A DNA stretch of 64,000 bases from Darksidea phi (taxonomy: Eukaryota > Ascomycota > Dothideomycetes > Pleosporales > Lentitheciaceae). Position 1 is the stretch's first letter. Every line of letters starts with the position of its first letter. Below are positions 44,723 to 55,507 of the stretch, piece after piece. Under the pieces are notes generated by a model. It made no database searches and had not been told where the DNA came from. It worked only from the letters and a program-made list of their open reading frames with translations. The stretch lies in contig JASJFT010000024.1 in NCBI GenBank assembly GCA_030770425.1, positions 186,001 to 250,000 on the forward strand, read 5' to 3'. A program made the translations under genes and the position numbers.

Positions 44723-47700
44723 ATGCGAGCGCAAGCGATACGGCTTGGGCAGACTGCCAATTGCAGGGTGAGTAGAGTCGAGCTTTGCTATGCATATCTT
44801 GCAATCTACCCGACGTTTATCGAGGGTTTTGCGCAGGACTTCACGCGAGCATGGGACAGCAAGCGTACTAACTCCGCCAGTCTTGTCTGTATACATCCGT
44901 TCGACTTTCACGAGTACCGTCACGACGATCTCTGGTCACCACGCACGATGTTCCTACTTACAGAAGAGTCGACATCGCATCTCGAACGCCGCCGTACCAC
45001 AAGCTTGTAACGAAGCTTAAGGAAGTCAGACAGATACTAGGATCTTCAAGACAGCTGACGCTAGCCGAAAAGATTCTATACTCGCATCTTGACAGCCCCA
45101 GAGAGTCGCTACTCGCAAACACAAACGATGGCAGAGACATTCGAGGGAAGGCGAATCTCAAGCTCAAGCCGGACAGGGTGGCCATGCAGGACGCGTCTGC
45201 GCAGATGGCTCTGCTCCAGTTCATGTCATGCGGGCTTCCTTCGACGGCTGTTCCGGCAAGCATCCACTGTGACCACATGATTGTGGGAGAGAAGGGCGCA
45301 GATACCGATTTGCCGCGTTCGATTACCGGGAACAAGGAGGTTTTTGATTTCTTGGAGTCGGCGGGCAAGAAATATGGCATCGAGTTTTGGCCACCTGGTG
45401 CGGGTATCATCCATCAGACTGTGCTGGAGAACTACTCTGCCCCAGGCTTGATGATGCTGGGTACAGATAGTCACACTCCAAACGCGGGTGGTTTGGGGGC
45501 TATTGCCATTGGAGTGGGCGGTGCAGACGCGGTAGATGCGCTTGTCGACGCGCCGTGGGAGCTAAAGGCGCCTAAAATCCTAGGGGTCAGGCTTGAGGGC
45601 GAGCTGACCGGCTGGGCTTCTCCTAAGGATGTCATTTTGAACTTAGTCGGCCAGCTCACGGTCAGGGTATGTATTTCAGACCTAGACGTCGGGGACCAAA
45701 GTCGGCAAAGCCCACCCAGAGGGGTGTCGGCGCCTGTTGCGTTAGACTAGGGGCTGCACCGTAACTTCAAGACAACGCGGCCTATAGTTTTAAGCTAATA
45801 GGTACCGACTCCCCTCTGGGTGGGTTTACTGACTTCGTAACCCCGCGTTTGAGAGGATGCACTCGAACCTTGACGCACGGAACTGATTTATGTCTAGGGA
45901 GGCACCGGCTTTATCATCGAGTACTTTGGACCTGGCGTTCAGTCGCTAAGCTGTACTGGCATGGGGACCATCTGCAACATGGGAGCTGAAGTCGGCGCTA
46001 CGACGTCGCTCTTCCCCTTTTCTCCTGCTCACGTCCCGTATCTAGAGGCTACTCACCGGGGATCGATTGCCCAAGCAGCATCAGAAATCGCAAACTCGCC
46101 AATGCAGCAGAACCTACTACGCGCTGATCCTGAAGCTGAGTACGACAAGATTATTACCATTAATCTCTCTGCTCTCGAACCTCACATCAATGGCCCATTC
46201 ACGCCCGATTTCTCGACCCCTCTATCCAAATTCAAATCAGTAGTTGAGGAAAACGATTGGCCCCGGACGTTCGGTGCCGGCCTTATTGGTAGCTGCACGA
46301 ACAGCTCATACCAAGACATGACCCGTTCTGAAGAGCTTGTCAAACAGGCTTCTGCTGCAGGCCTATCACCCAAAGCGGACTTTTTCATCACACCCGGCAG
46401 CGAGCAGATCAGAGCCACTCTCGAAAGAGATAACACACTCTCCACCTTCTCCTCGGCAGGCGGCATTGTTCTGGCCAACGCATGTGGTAAGTAATTCCTT
46501 TTTCGTTCTTTCCTCCCTAGACCGACAGTGGCGGTTTCCCGGTCCTTTGGACGCACCTGCCGTTTGGACTGGCTATGACGCCAGAATTTGAATGGCTCAT
46601 TCTCGTCTGCACTCTTCACTCCTCCGTCTTCTCATCGAGTCAGTCGTTGTGTGCCTGCAACAAGTCTCCCGTCCTAGCCTTCATCCTGCTACTGGCCTGG
46701 AATTCTTGTCCCCAAAGTTTGTTCAGATGGCTTTGGACAGTGGTTACAAGCCAACACATCGAGGACTACTCTGCTGGGTTCCAATCCTAAGTGGTGCTAT
46801 GCAACCTTGAATGCACGGCTATTCCTTGTTATAGAAGCAACCTTCACCTTTATATTCCGGGCTATGTACAGTATTACGGAAAAGACTGGGGCATGTCACA
46901 TATGTGCCTCCGGCCTCGCGACTCTCTGGAGTATGGTGGCTGTTGCTCTCCTTGCTCCTTGACAGAAGCTATTTCATGCGACTTGGATCTCATTCCCCAA
47001 GGACTTGACGCTCAGCACGAGGAAATAAAACGGCGCCGTGCAGCTCGGCGGAAGGAGATTCCCCGCAAATGGGACCGGGACCTTAAAGAGAATGATCCGG
47101 AAGCGCTCAAAGACGGGAACCTCCGGAAATCGAAAAACTTTGCCGAACCCAACCCGGACAGCGTCCGAAAACCTGAACAAGAAGACATCTACCAAGGCTA
47201 CTGTGAGCCCAAAATACTACTATGCGATATACGACTTGGTCTGTCGTAAGCACTGGGACGTGGTACAGCATTAGAAAACACGAGGCCATCTTGCGAAAGC
47301 TGCCCGCGTCATCGCGGCCCTCGATAAGGACAACTCACAACTTGTGGGCCATTCGCTACTGGCGGACATTGCACCAACTAAGGTCACGGCTAACTCAACA
47401 TTCCTAGGTCCATGCATTGGCTCTTGGTCGAGGACAGACGAGACCAAGAAGGGCGAAGCTAACGCCATTCTCACCTCCTACAACCGCAACTTTCCCGGAC
47501 GCAACGACGGAAACCGCGCAACAATGAACTTCCTTGCATCACCCGAACTCATCACGGCAATGACATACTCGGGCTCAACCACTTTCAACCCCATGACGGA
47601 TAGCATTCCAACACCGTCAGGTACACCTTTCAAGTTTGCTCCACCGAAGGGTTCAGATCTTCCCTCTACAGGTTTTGCGGAGGGAAACCCAGATTTCCAG

Positions 47701-48456
47701 CCCACGCCAGGCATTCCCGATTCCAGCATCGACGTCATTGTCGATCCTAAGTCTACTCGTCTCGCCCTCCTTGACCCCTTTCCTGCATTCCCCAACTCAG
47801 AGCTTACATCTCTCCGGGTCCTCTACAAAGTCAAAGGCCAGTGCACAACAGACACCATCTCAGCTGCAGGTCCCTGGCTTAAGTACAAAGGTCATCTACC
47901 TAACATCTCCGAGAACACGCTCATTGGTGCCGTGAACGCCGCAACTGATGAAGTCAATGTCGCATACGACGTCGATGGCACGAAATTCAGTATCCCTGAG
48001 TTAGGCAAGCGATGGAAAGAGCAAGGCCAGGAATGGCTTGTAGTAGCAGAGCACAACTACGGCGAAGGCTCCGCACGTGAACATGCCGCACTACAACCGC
48101 GTTATCTCGGTGGCCGCATCATCCTTGCCAAGTCATTTGCTCGTATCCACGAAACAAACCTCAAGAAGCAAGGCATCGTGCCTCTTACGTTCGCAAATGA
48201 GGCGGACTACGACCTCATCAATGCATGTGATGAGGTAGCAACAAAGGGTCTGTTGGACGTGTTGAGGAGTGGTGGTAAGGGCAATGTTGAGCTGGTAATC
48301 AATAGAGATGGGGTGGAGAAGGTGATTCAAACAAAGCATACGCTCAGTGAGGACCAGTGCGCCTTTGTCCTCGCGGGTAGTGCATTGAATGTGCTGGCGA
48401 GGAATGCAAAGAGGGAGAGGGAGGAGGTTACGCGGGCGAATGAAATGTCTGATTGA
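44723..48456 (+). CDS. aconitase-family dehydratase, mitochondrial Aco2/AcoB type
   Basis: Model: 44723-44767, 44837-44913, 44964-45666, 45898-46486, 47408-48456, 820 aa in phase. The first two exons are supported only by phase, splice sites and a basic start ([15 protein letters not shown]); the rest is certain. From [10 protein letters not shown] on, it matches fungal second mitochondrial aconitases closely: [47 protein letters not shown] (first Fe-S Cys), ANACGPCIG (second and third Cys), [32 protein letters not shown]. Yeast Aco2 acts mainly as homocitrate dehydratase in lysine synthesis, so that role is likely. Two introns are oversized: 231 nt (with a fold-back element) and 921 nt, which splits the CGPC motif between Gly and Pro. 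Confidence 0.93.
45686..45862. mobile_element. fold-back element (MITE-like) inside an aconitase intron
   Basis: Two inverted arms of about 45-75 bases face each other around a short loop. The left arm contains cggcaaagcccacccagagg and the right arm carries its near-perfect complement (cccctctgggtgggttt). Similarity extends outward (cggggaccaaagtc against gacttcgtaacccc complement) and inward. It sits wholly within the 45667-45897 intron and leaves donor and acceptor intact. A target-site duplication could not be fixed. Confidence 0.8.
46487..47407 (+). other. oversized 921-nt intron with coding-like fragments
   Basis: The host frame goes from GCATGTG to GTCCATGCATTGG across GTAAGT ... CCTAG. 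Inside, plus-strand stretches read like protein in different frames: [20 protein letters not shown] (46707-46770), [17 protein letters not shown] (46915-46965), [20 protein letters not shown] (47015-47085) and [20 protein letters not shown] (47299-47360). They are not aconitase. They may be a nested gene, an inserted gene fragment or a decayed element. No domain was recognised. Confidence 0.55.
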
Positions 48457-49274
48457 CTCATGAAGGGTGGATAGATCCATCAGCACATGTACTTGCGTTG
48501 CACCAGAAGGTGCATCTTCTCTGTTACCGTGTAATGTGCATGCACTCATCTTGCGGCATGAACTTCTTCGTCTTGTTAGTTCTACCTCCCCTGTTTTCTG
48601 AACCCGGCACCGCCCACCTAGGATGAAGCATTAAACATCTGGCTCGCTCGACCAACATCAGAGAGTGCATGTACATGGATCCTCACCGGTTCACAGAGCC
48701 CAACATTGAAAGTCAGCCTCACGGGCTACACGTAACCGCCAAGCGCCACCAGACTTTATTCGTCTTTTAGTCGGAAAGATCGGAAAGCTTACCGGGAATC
48801 CGGTGAGCACGAGACCGGATACCAAGGCGTACTGCGGTCTGTGGCACTTTGGCGGGGCGGGGCTTATGTCATAGGAGGAGCGGAATCGTTCACGCATTGG
48901 CAGAGGAACCGTGCACGGTCGTTTGTGGGTGCCGTAGGAGCCGTTTCTGCCGTGGAGGTTGTAAGCGTAATCCTTGGCTGGGTTGAAGGTTGAAGTACTT
49001 AAAGAGAACAATTTCCTCGCAAGAGGGACGCCGTATCGAAAAGCAATCTTGAGCAAGACGGCATCTTTCAGACAACGCCGCTCCAGTATTCGGACTCTAT
49101 ATCCCACTACCTCGAACGTCGACAACCACCACCACCACCACCACCACCTTGCCTCTCTCTTATCTATAGAGGTTGGCCCGAACAGCACGTCCACGACCCC
49201 TCAACTACCAACAACCCCTGCGGCCTGGCTCAATCAGGTCGCAATCCCCAAACATCCACTCGAATCACTAGGCG
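48457..49274. other. intergenic, no gene seen
   Basis: 3' flank of the aconitase-family gene and 5' flank of the small conserved protein. It contains a (CAC)n run at about 49125-49148 that would read as poly-His or poly-Pro/Thr but is not in a supported gene. Confidence 0.45.
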
Positions 49275-49751
49275 ATGAAAGACTATAGCCAACCCATCAA
49301 CCCCCGAGACTTGTCATCAAGACTCGCCCGTATCCAAGAGTCGCACCCTCTCCCAAACCATGGAGATAGTGTCGCTCGACTGCCCGGAATCTCCCGAATC
49401 GGAACCACCTCCTCCACTTCTTCGTCCAACACCTTCCTGCGCCTACCCATCTTTAGCAAGTCGAATACCATGTCGACCACCGCCAGCGAGGATTCTTCGC
49501 GGCTTGAAGTCATGGGTACCATGCCCACAGCCAGAGTGCATAGGCACAGTGTTGAAGTCGGGCAAGGGCAGTTCTCGAAGCCTCGGGCTGGTGAGAAAAG
49601 ACGGAGGCAAAGTAATAAGATTACGAAGAGTGTGCCCGAGTTCCACTACTATGGAAGGCATGCTAATACTTGGCTTTTCAATGACTTCAGCGTTACCGAT
49701 AGCATCAAGAAGGGATGGGGCAAGGTATTCTCCGGGAAGAATGATGAGTAA
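49275..49751 (+). CDS. small conserved-looking protein of unknown function
   Basis: A single 158-codon exon starts MKDYSQPINPRDLSSRLARI. The first two thirds are Ser/Thr-rich and disordered. The last 45 residues look structured and selected: PEFHYYGRHANTWLFNDFSV followed by SIKKGWGKVFSG. I do not recognise a named family; the aromatic C-terminal block resembles short conserved modules in many Pezizomycotina hypothetical proteins. No signal peptide or membrane helix. It lies between the aconitase-family gene and the CorA-like gene, both also on the plus strand. An upstream exon cannot be excluded. Confidence 0.6.
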   Translation: MKDYSQPINPRDLSSRLARIQESHPLPNHGDSVARLPGISRIGTTSSTSSSNTFLRLPIFSKSNTMSTTASEDSSRLEVMGTMPTARVHRHSVEVGQGQFSKPRAGEKRRRQSNKITKSVPEFHYYGRHANTWLFNDFSVTDSIKKGWGKVFSGKNDE

Positions 49752-50277
49752 GGGTGCGAACTGCACCATCACTCTTGACAACAGTCCGTTGTCGATGTTC
49801 ATTCTATCTCTTCAACCTCCGAACTTGTCGCTCGCTTCAATGCACGGTCGTTCTTCCCTTGGCGTTCCAACCTCATGCGCCTCCACCAATCCCAGCATTC
49901 AAATCAATGCGATCAATGCAATCATTACTCTCACTCTTCACCACTCCGCGCATGTGCATGTGAATAACTCGTTGTGTTTCAGAGTTTGTGCGTATCTTCG
50001 TGATGGATTGGACGGTAACCCCTGCTTTCTGTTGCCCGCTGCGCGTCGTCCCGCTCAGCCACTCACCACCCCTCATCGCATTGATACAGTACCTTGCCGC
50101 CTGAAGGCGCGTAGGGTTCCCGTTATGTAGTAAGTTGAAGCGCACTGTTTCGTTCGAATGTGCATGAGTATGTTTGCCTTCTTCTTATGCATGCTTCCTC
50201 TTTCATCGCTCACCGGATCTAGCTTCGCGCCGTACCTCGACATCTGCCGCGAGATATTGTGACTGGTCGGCGCGATA
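49752..50277. other. intergenic, no gene seen
   Basis: 3' flank of the small protein gene and 5' flank of the CorA-like gene. Nothing further supported. Confidence 0.4.
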
Positions 50278-50337
50278 GTATGTTTGACCTCTGTTCGGAA
50301 AGACTTCTCTCGAGCGACGATAGATTTGCGGAGAGGA

Positions 50338-52283
50338 ATGGCCACCGATATGTTGAGAGTTGGGACTGTGAGGTCGGCTCAATCAATCGGTTTTGCCCAA
50401 GTCGAAGTACTGAGTAGCCGGCAGAACGGAGAATGCCCTATTTACCGCTCAGGCGAGCTGAAAGAAAAGGAAATTACCGAATGGGTAGACGAAGTAAGCA
50501 GCCCCATCACCCTACCTGGCTGTTACACAAGTCATGCTGATTTGAGTCTAGAATCGTTCAGCAAGTGGACCTATCCAATCCGGCTTGAGGGTTCTATTAG
50601 TCTACGTTTTGCACCACCCTTTATAGTCTTTCACAATTGACCTGATTCCAGCCTCTCACCCAAACCCTCCGGCAGAGCGCAGCCGTCCAGTGGCAAGCTT
50701 CCCTTCACTCGCCAGACATACCTTGCCCTTACTCGCGCATGGCGCATTCCCTCTACTTTTCTACGCGCAGTAACGCAGAAGCTTTCGATCGTGACGCAAT
50801 GCTCGGTAGCTCCTATCCCTTCGCATACAAACTCCTCGCCTACCGTTGCTTGGTTTGCACGTACCGCAAGTCCAGAAGCGTCCGATATCGAAGACAAAAC
50901 CAGCAGCGTTTCTGACTCCGCAAAATGCCTTCTCGTTCGCGGTGATGTGGATTGGACTTGGGACTATAGCTTGCTCGTCACGCATGATGCAACAGCGAAC
51001 ATGACATACGTTCTCATTGTAGGCTTAACAGCGACGGAAATCGACCTCGTACTAGCCTATCTAACCTATATCGCCGCCTCCCCAACATCCAACGTCTTCA
51101 CGCATCCCGCTCTTCTCTCTGTTGTTTTACTGGACCTCGCTGCAGATGAAACGTCTTCGCTGTTAAAACTACGCATCAAGCTTCTCAGTCAAATCCAGCA
51201 GAGGACAGGCATGGATCGTTTTAATTCACTCAAAAGCGCTACTATTGCTGGCGAACCAAGAAAGAGCGTCAGTGAGGGAAGAAAAGAATTGGATCTCGAT
51301 GCCGTAATGCTGAGGTTGACTTGTTCGAGTGATTGGGTGGCGGCCCAAAGGGGTTTTGTGGGCATTCAACAGAGGGTGATTGAGGTTCTAAATGAGATAT
51401 TAACTGAACAGAGTGATGGGTATGGAAGGGCTTCGGAAGTATTCCGGGAGAGAATAGGATTTATAAGGGAGACGTTGATGGCTGCTGAGCAGAAGTGTCA
51501 GTACCTGGAGAGAAGTATTGGCGCGCAAGTGCAAACGGTAAATCGCAATTTCTTTTCAGTCTTCCTCACTGTTCGTCTTCTTCGTGGACCACTCGTCCTG
51601 CCTGGCCTGCTGAAGGCAATATCTACTTTAAGACGTCTTTCTACTGAACACTGAACGCGCAGCGGCAATGTATACAGACTCGATTCTCACATGCCAAATT
51701 CTAGATATACTCCCTCATCGCCCAAAAAGACAACCGACTCAACCACTCCGCCACCCGCGCTAGCTGTCAAATCGCCTCAGACTCGCGTCGTATCGCTATC
51801 TTGACGCGACGGGACAGCACAGATATGCGTATAATTGCCGCCGTGACGCTGATTTTTCTCCCCGGGACGTTCGTTGCTACAGTTTTCTCAACCGGGCTAT
51901 TTGACTGGGGTAGCGGAGATTCGACTCCAGCAAGTGAAGGCGACGGAGGGAGTCAAGGACGAATGGTGTCGAAATATATCTGGGTATATTTTATGCTGAC
52001 GGGGGTCCTGACGGCCGTAGTAATGGTGGGGTGGGGATTGTTTTCGTATGTGCAGAAGAAGAAGATGATAAGGCTGCTTAGTCTAAATGTTGACGAGGAA
52101 TGGAGGAATGAGGTGGATAACTGGAATGGCAAGAAGAGAAGAGATACGGAAGCCACTTTGGTGGAAGATAAGGGAAAACCAATGGCGTTCCAAAGACGGA
52201 GAAAAAAGATGCTGGGGAATTGGTTGCCGATAGAAAGATACAGGGAAGGCGAGGAAAATGTTGAAGAGCTGAAGATTGCTTGA
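50338..52283 (+). CDS. fungal CorA-like membrane protein (5' part uncertain)
   Basis: The certain part is 50713-51537 joined to 51705-52283 (167-nt intron). It reads FTRQTYLALTRAWRIPSTFL, LLVRGDVDWTWDYSLLVTHD, then a long helical arm with QKCQYLERSIGAQVQT, IYSLIAQKDNRLNHSATRAS and SDSRRIAILTRRDSTDM. Two C-terminal helices follow (MRIIAAVTLIFLPGTFVATV and YIWVYFMLTGVLTAVVMVGW). This is the layout of the fungal CorA-like (Mg2+ transporter fold) superfamily; the GMN selectivity motif is absent, so magnesium transport is not implied. Between 50338 and 50713 coding-like pieces occur in different frames (VEVLSSRQNGECPIYRSGEL; SISLRFAPPF) with a stop at 50638-50640 and no clean splice solution. The 5' part is either mis-modelled or damaged. 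The start at 50338 is only a guess. Confidence 0.7.
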
Positions 52284-53249
52284 AGATAGGCAACTACATG
52301 GTGACCCACGGGCTGGACTTCTCACTTGATCATTGGTTAGCTGGCCAATGGCAGTCCACCTTTCGGAAAACTAGCATCCTCCCCTCGCCCACCTTGATAC
52401 GCCTCGGTTCATGACCGTATACCACAATTCGTTCACTCAGCGATAGGTTCTTTATCATCCGCGCGTCCATGTGACCGTCATAGTCGCAAAGCTTTAGGAT
52501 CACTAGCTCCCACTGCTACATTAGCCTGAACGGCTTCGATGCGTTAGGGTTGCTTTCATTTGAAACACTCTCGGTGGCTTTGATCTTCCCTATTTTACTG
52601 TGGGCGAGAAGTCCATGAGAAACTGAATCAGATAGGTTTCCGCCTCATTCTCAACTTCTTTGTGATCCAGGTTTTGAAATCTGAAACGAGGGGTCAAGAA
52701 GTAAGAGAAATGATGCCAAAAGTGTGTTCTATCCTAGCTGTGAAGTAGCTACATTGCGTTGAGTAATTAAGTCTATGCTACACTCAGAAAACCACCCACC
52801 GCGTCACGTATCTCCTGTCCTTCACCTATATTCCGGCTCAGCACCACTTTGCTCACGTCAGTATGACAACTTTCTGTACCATGATATGGACAGCTCGGGA
52901 TTGAAGATAACTATCGGTCATGAGCTAGCGCCATTATGTCAATTATGAGGATGAAAAGATGGATTGTATGAATGCGTTTTCGTACTCTTGGTACGCAATA
53001 TACCCTATAGAAAGCTGCGTAATGTGGTGCGCTTAGCCATACGCACCTTCATTATATGTCTATGAACTAACTTGACATAAAGTCACTCTCACTTTCGCTT
53101 CATCCTGGTTTCCCCTTCACCATCTCTTTTCTCGCCAAAACTCGCGGCACCTCTTTCTTTTTAAGACCTGCCCTCGCCGACAATCTCACCCGCTTTTCGG
53201 CTCCCAACCCCAACCACTATATTTCTCAAAAAATTGGCCGCAACGAACA
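52284..53249. other. intergenic, no gene seen
   Basis: 3' flank of the CorA-like gene leading into the degraded BTB region. No supported gene. Confidence 0.4.
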
Positions 53250-53500
53250 ATGACGAGTCCCAAGCAAGACGGCTCAACCCGAAGGGCACCCTTGATCCAG
53301 TAAGCCATGCCCTTTATTTCATTAGCAGCCTTTCGGTAACCTGGTGTGCAAGGAACACCTTCCGTCAGCCTACCGTGATGGTAGAAGTTGTGTCCGACGC
53401 TCATAAGTATTGTTTGCACAAGGCGCTGCTAGGACACGAGTGAGTTCTTCAAGAAAGGGCTCGTAACAAATCAGGCGAAATTTATCGCGTTATGAGAGCG
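53250..53500 (+). pseudogene. BTB/POZ protein, 5' fragment
   Basis: A short start (MTSPKQDGSTRRAP) leads to a GTAAGC donor; further on PTVMVEVVSDAHKYCLHKAL and LLGHESRFFKKG match the first strand-helix part of fungal BTB domains (xVxVxVGxDxxxFxVHKALLxHxSxFF). Stops follow immediately and the rest of the domain is missing. A repeat copy lies 220 bp downstream. It appears to be the remnant of a duplicate of the BTB gene at 54076. Confidence 0.65.
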
Positions 53501-53719
53501 TACGAGATGGTGGCCCGGACGACTTTCCTCTAAGTCGTTCATGTTCAACGGAGGGTAATCTCGTGGATGCCATGGGATAGGACTAAAACACTGAAATCAT
53601 CTACTGCCTAATTTCTCCTCTTGCTGAACGTACTAGCAAATGGCACCCCAAATGCAAATCCTCCTTCGACAGGGTTTTACCACTCGCTCTGTCTGTCATC
53701 AGGATCTTATAATGCTAAT

Positions 53720-53829
53720 CTTTTATTATCATGTATAAGGTGTGGGTATAGCACCTCTACTGTGTACAAACTCCTACTGTGTTTCGTGCGGACCTTACAA
53801 AGAGACTCCCATTATGCAAATCCAAACCA
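53720..53829 (+). repeat. dispersed repeat, copy B (best preserved)
   Basis: About 110 bp, from ttttattatcatgtataagg through tttcgtgcggaccttac to gcaaatccaaacca. Related copies are at 19905-20011 (inverted, RIP-mutated), 4567-4630 (internally deleted) and 57139-57190 (partial). It encodes nothing; it may be an LTR end, MITE or other short non-autonomous element. Confidence 0.85.
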
Positions 53830-54075
53830 AATAATGCTGGCCTTTACGTGACTATCAGCTTCTAAGCGCTAGCATATTACTTTGATCCATATGAAGTGGC
53901 TTGATGCTATATTTTCCGTGGGCCTGATCCCTGAGACGCGAGTGTCTCTCAGTTTACCTGATTCCATATCTTACTTGTACTATAGCCCTCTTCTGTTGCA
54001 CCCTCTTCTCAACTAGCGATACTCTCAAACCGCCGTTACAACTCAAACTCAAACCCCTGCCTTTTACACTCTGCG

Positions 54076-54851
54076 ATGGGAGTCATTGTACCCAAGAGAA
54101 GTAAAGCAAAGGTTCAACCCAGGTACATTCCACCCCGCTTCAATACTTGATTAAGCGCTAGTTCTCCGTATTAGTGCCCCCGTGATCCAGGACATCCTGA
54201 CGATCGAGGCCGGCCTGGACCATATAAAGTACCAAGTTCGCATGGCTTGCTCAAGCAAGAGTCAGACTTCTTCCGCGGAGCTTTGACTAGATCTTGGAAG
54301 GAGTCGACAGAGAACCTTATAAAGCCACACGAGGTAGAACCCGGTGTGTACGTATCCACTTCGGCACCATAACCCGAAGGTGCAGTTGTGGATGTGGGGA
54401 TATTGCGTTAGGTAGTGGCATCTGTTGAATACCTTGTAATAGGGATGTTCGTCAATTCGCTATACACTAGGAAGCTATCTTTTGGTCGTATCGGCTTGAA
54501 GACAAACAAGGCTTACTTGCGACTCAACATCTGCTTCCCCGGAGCTAGGGCATACGTATTTGGAGAACGACTTCTTGCAACCAACTTCCGATGCGCTATC
54601 GGCGGTTTTGTCAAACAAATTCTGGATGCTTATCATATCGAGCCGGCGAACTACTGCTCTCTGGTCATCTACGCATTCGAGTACATTCCCGCACACAGGG
54701 CAATCCTACAGTTCGTCGCTGATCACAATATCAACACGTTGGAAGTTGGTGACCTCGACAAGGACTCCCTGACTGAAGGGAGATCAAACGTCAAAGCGAG
54801 CTTCCAAAAGCTTTCCTGGTGTGGGTTATGCACGCAACTATTGTGACGTAA
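54076..54851 (+). pseudogene. BTB/POZ-domain protein gene with two frameshifts
   Basis: The intron structure is still visible: 54076-54122, 54175-54343, 54443-54851. The reading MGVIVPKRSKAKVQPS then VIQDILTIEAGLDHIKYQV is followed, after a frame change near 54265, by FFRGALTRSWKESTENLIK and, over the second splice, GMFVNSLYTRKLSFG. The family's C-terminal part follows: ARAYVFGERLLATNF and SLVIYAFEYIPAHRAILQF. A second frame change near 54785 restores the usual end LPKAFLVWVMH and a stop at 54849. Fungal BTB proteins of this length (about 230 aa) are numerous and of unknown function. Two small indels in an otherwise collinear gene indicate a young pseudogene, or assembly errors. Confidence 0.75.
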
Positions 54852-55507
54852 TGCATGACGTGAACCTGCGATATCGGGATGCCCAATCAAAGAAAGTCCA
54901 CATCATTGGAACCGAGCACAGCTACCGTGAGCATGTTGGAGTGAAAGAGCTGTAAAATGTTCGAAGCTGCACATGGAGTACGACGGCAGGCGGGTTGGGC
55001 TTTTTCAATGTGCCAAAGAAGGATTCATCATAGCTGAGGCATTTGGCAGACTCGGATTTAACAAACCCATTGATAAAGCTCGTCGGCTTCGCTAACGTAG
55101 CTAGTGGCTCCGCCATCGGGCTTTTCGTTGGATTCGGATTCGGACTGGGATATAGGACTTGGGCAGCTTTAGGCGTGGCGTTACTTGAAGGAAAAGACCT
55201 GTAGTGTGGGAAGGCCACCGGCAGAACCAATATGCCTCAGTGACTCTACCGATGGAAGACCTAGCAATGCTAAACACTATATGAAAACCCATTTAAAGCT
55301 CAGATTGCAATGCGCCGGGCGACGATTGCTGGGGTGAAAAAAGTATTGAATTCGTTGTTCGTAAGCTTGAGCACTTCAAGCCGGAATACGCCCTTGACCA
55401 AGCCCATTTGTGATGAATCAAAACCCGCAAGCTTACAATAACCGTACTGTTAGCCCTGAAACGACCGTGTGCTGCTCCCATCCACCTATCCGGATTGGTA
55501 TTGAAGC
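54852..55507. other. decayed sequence with a glycine-rich helix fragment
   Basis: An open stretch without ATG at 55034-55204 (+) reads LIKLVGFANVASGSAIGLFV then a GFGFGLGYRTWAALGVALL segment, two Gly-rich membrane-like helices ending at a stop. Upstream, NVPKKDSS is separated from it by a stop. It recalls small mitochondrial membrane proteins such as the FUN14 type, but the match is too short to name. Confidence 0.35.

Noticed and set aside
49125..49148. (CAC)n run that could encode poly-His or, on the other strand, poly-Trp
   Set aside because: It is a trinucleotide microsatellite upstream of the small conserved protein; no supported gene covers it.
48691..49194. 167-codon minus-strand frame with a Trp run
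   Set aside because: The Trp run is the reverse of the (CAC)n repeat; no domain and no splice support.
55034..55204. FUN14-like small membrane protein
   Set aside because: Only one Gly-rich two-helix stretch, no start codon, stop just upstream; kept as an unnamed fragment.
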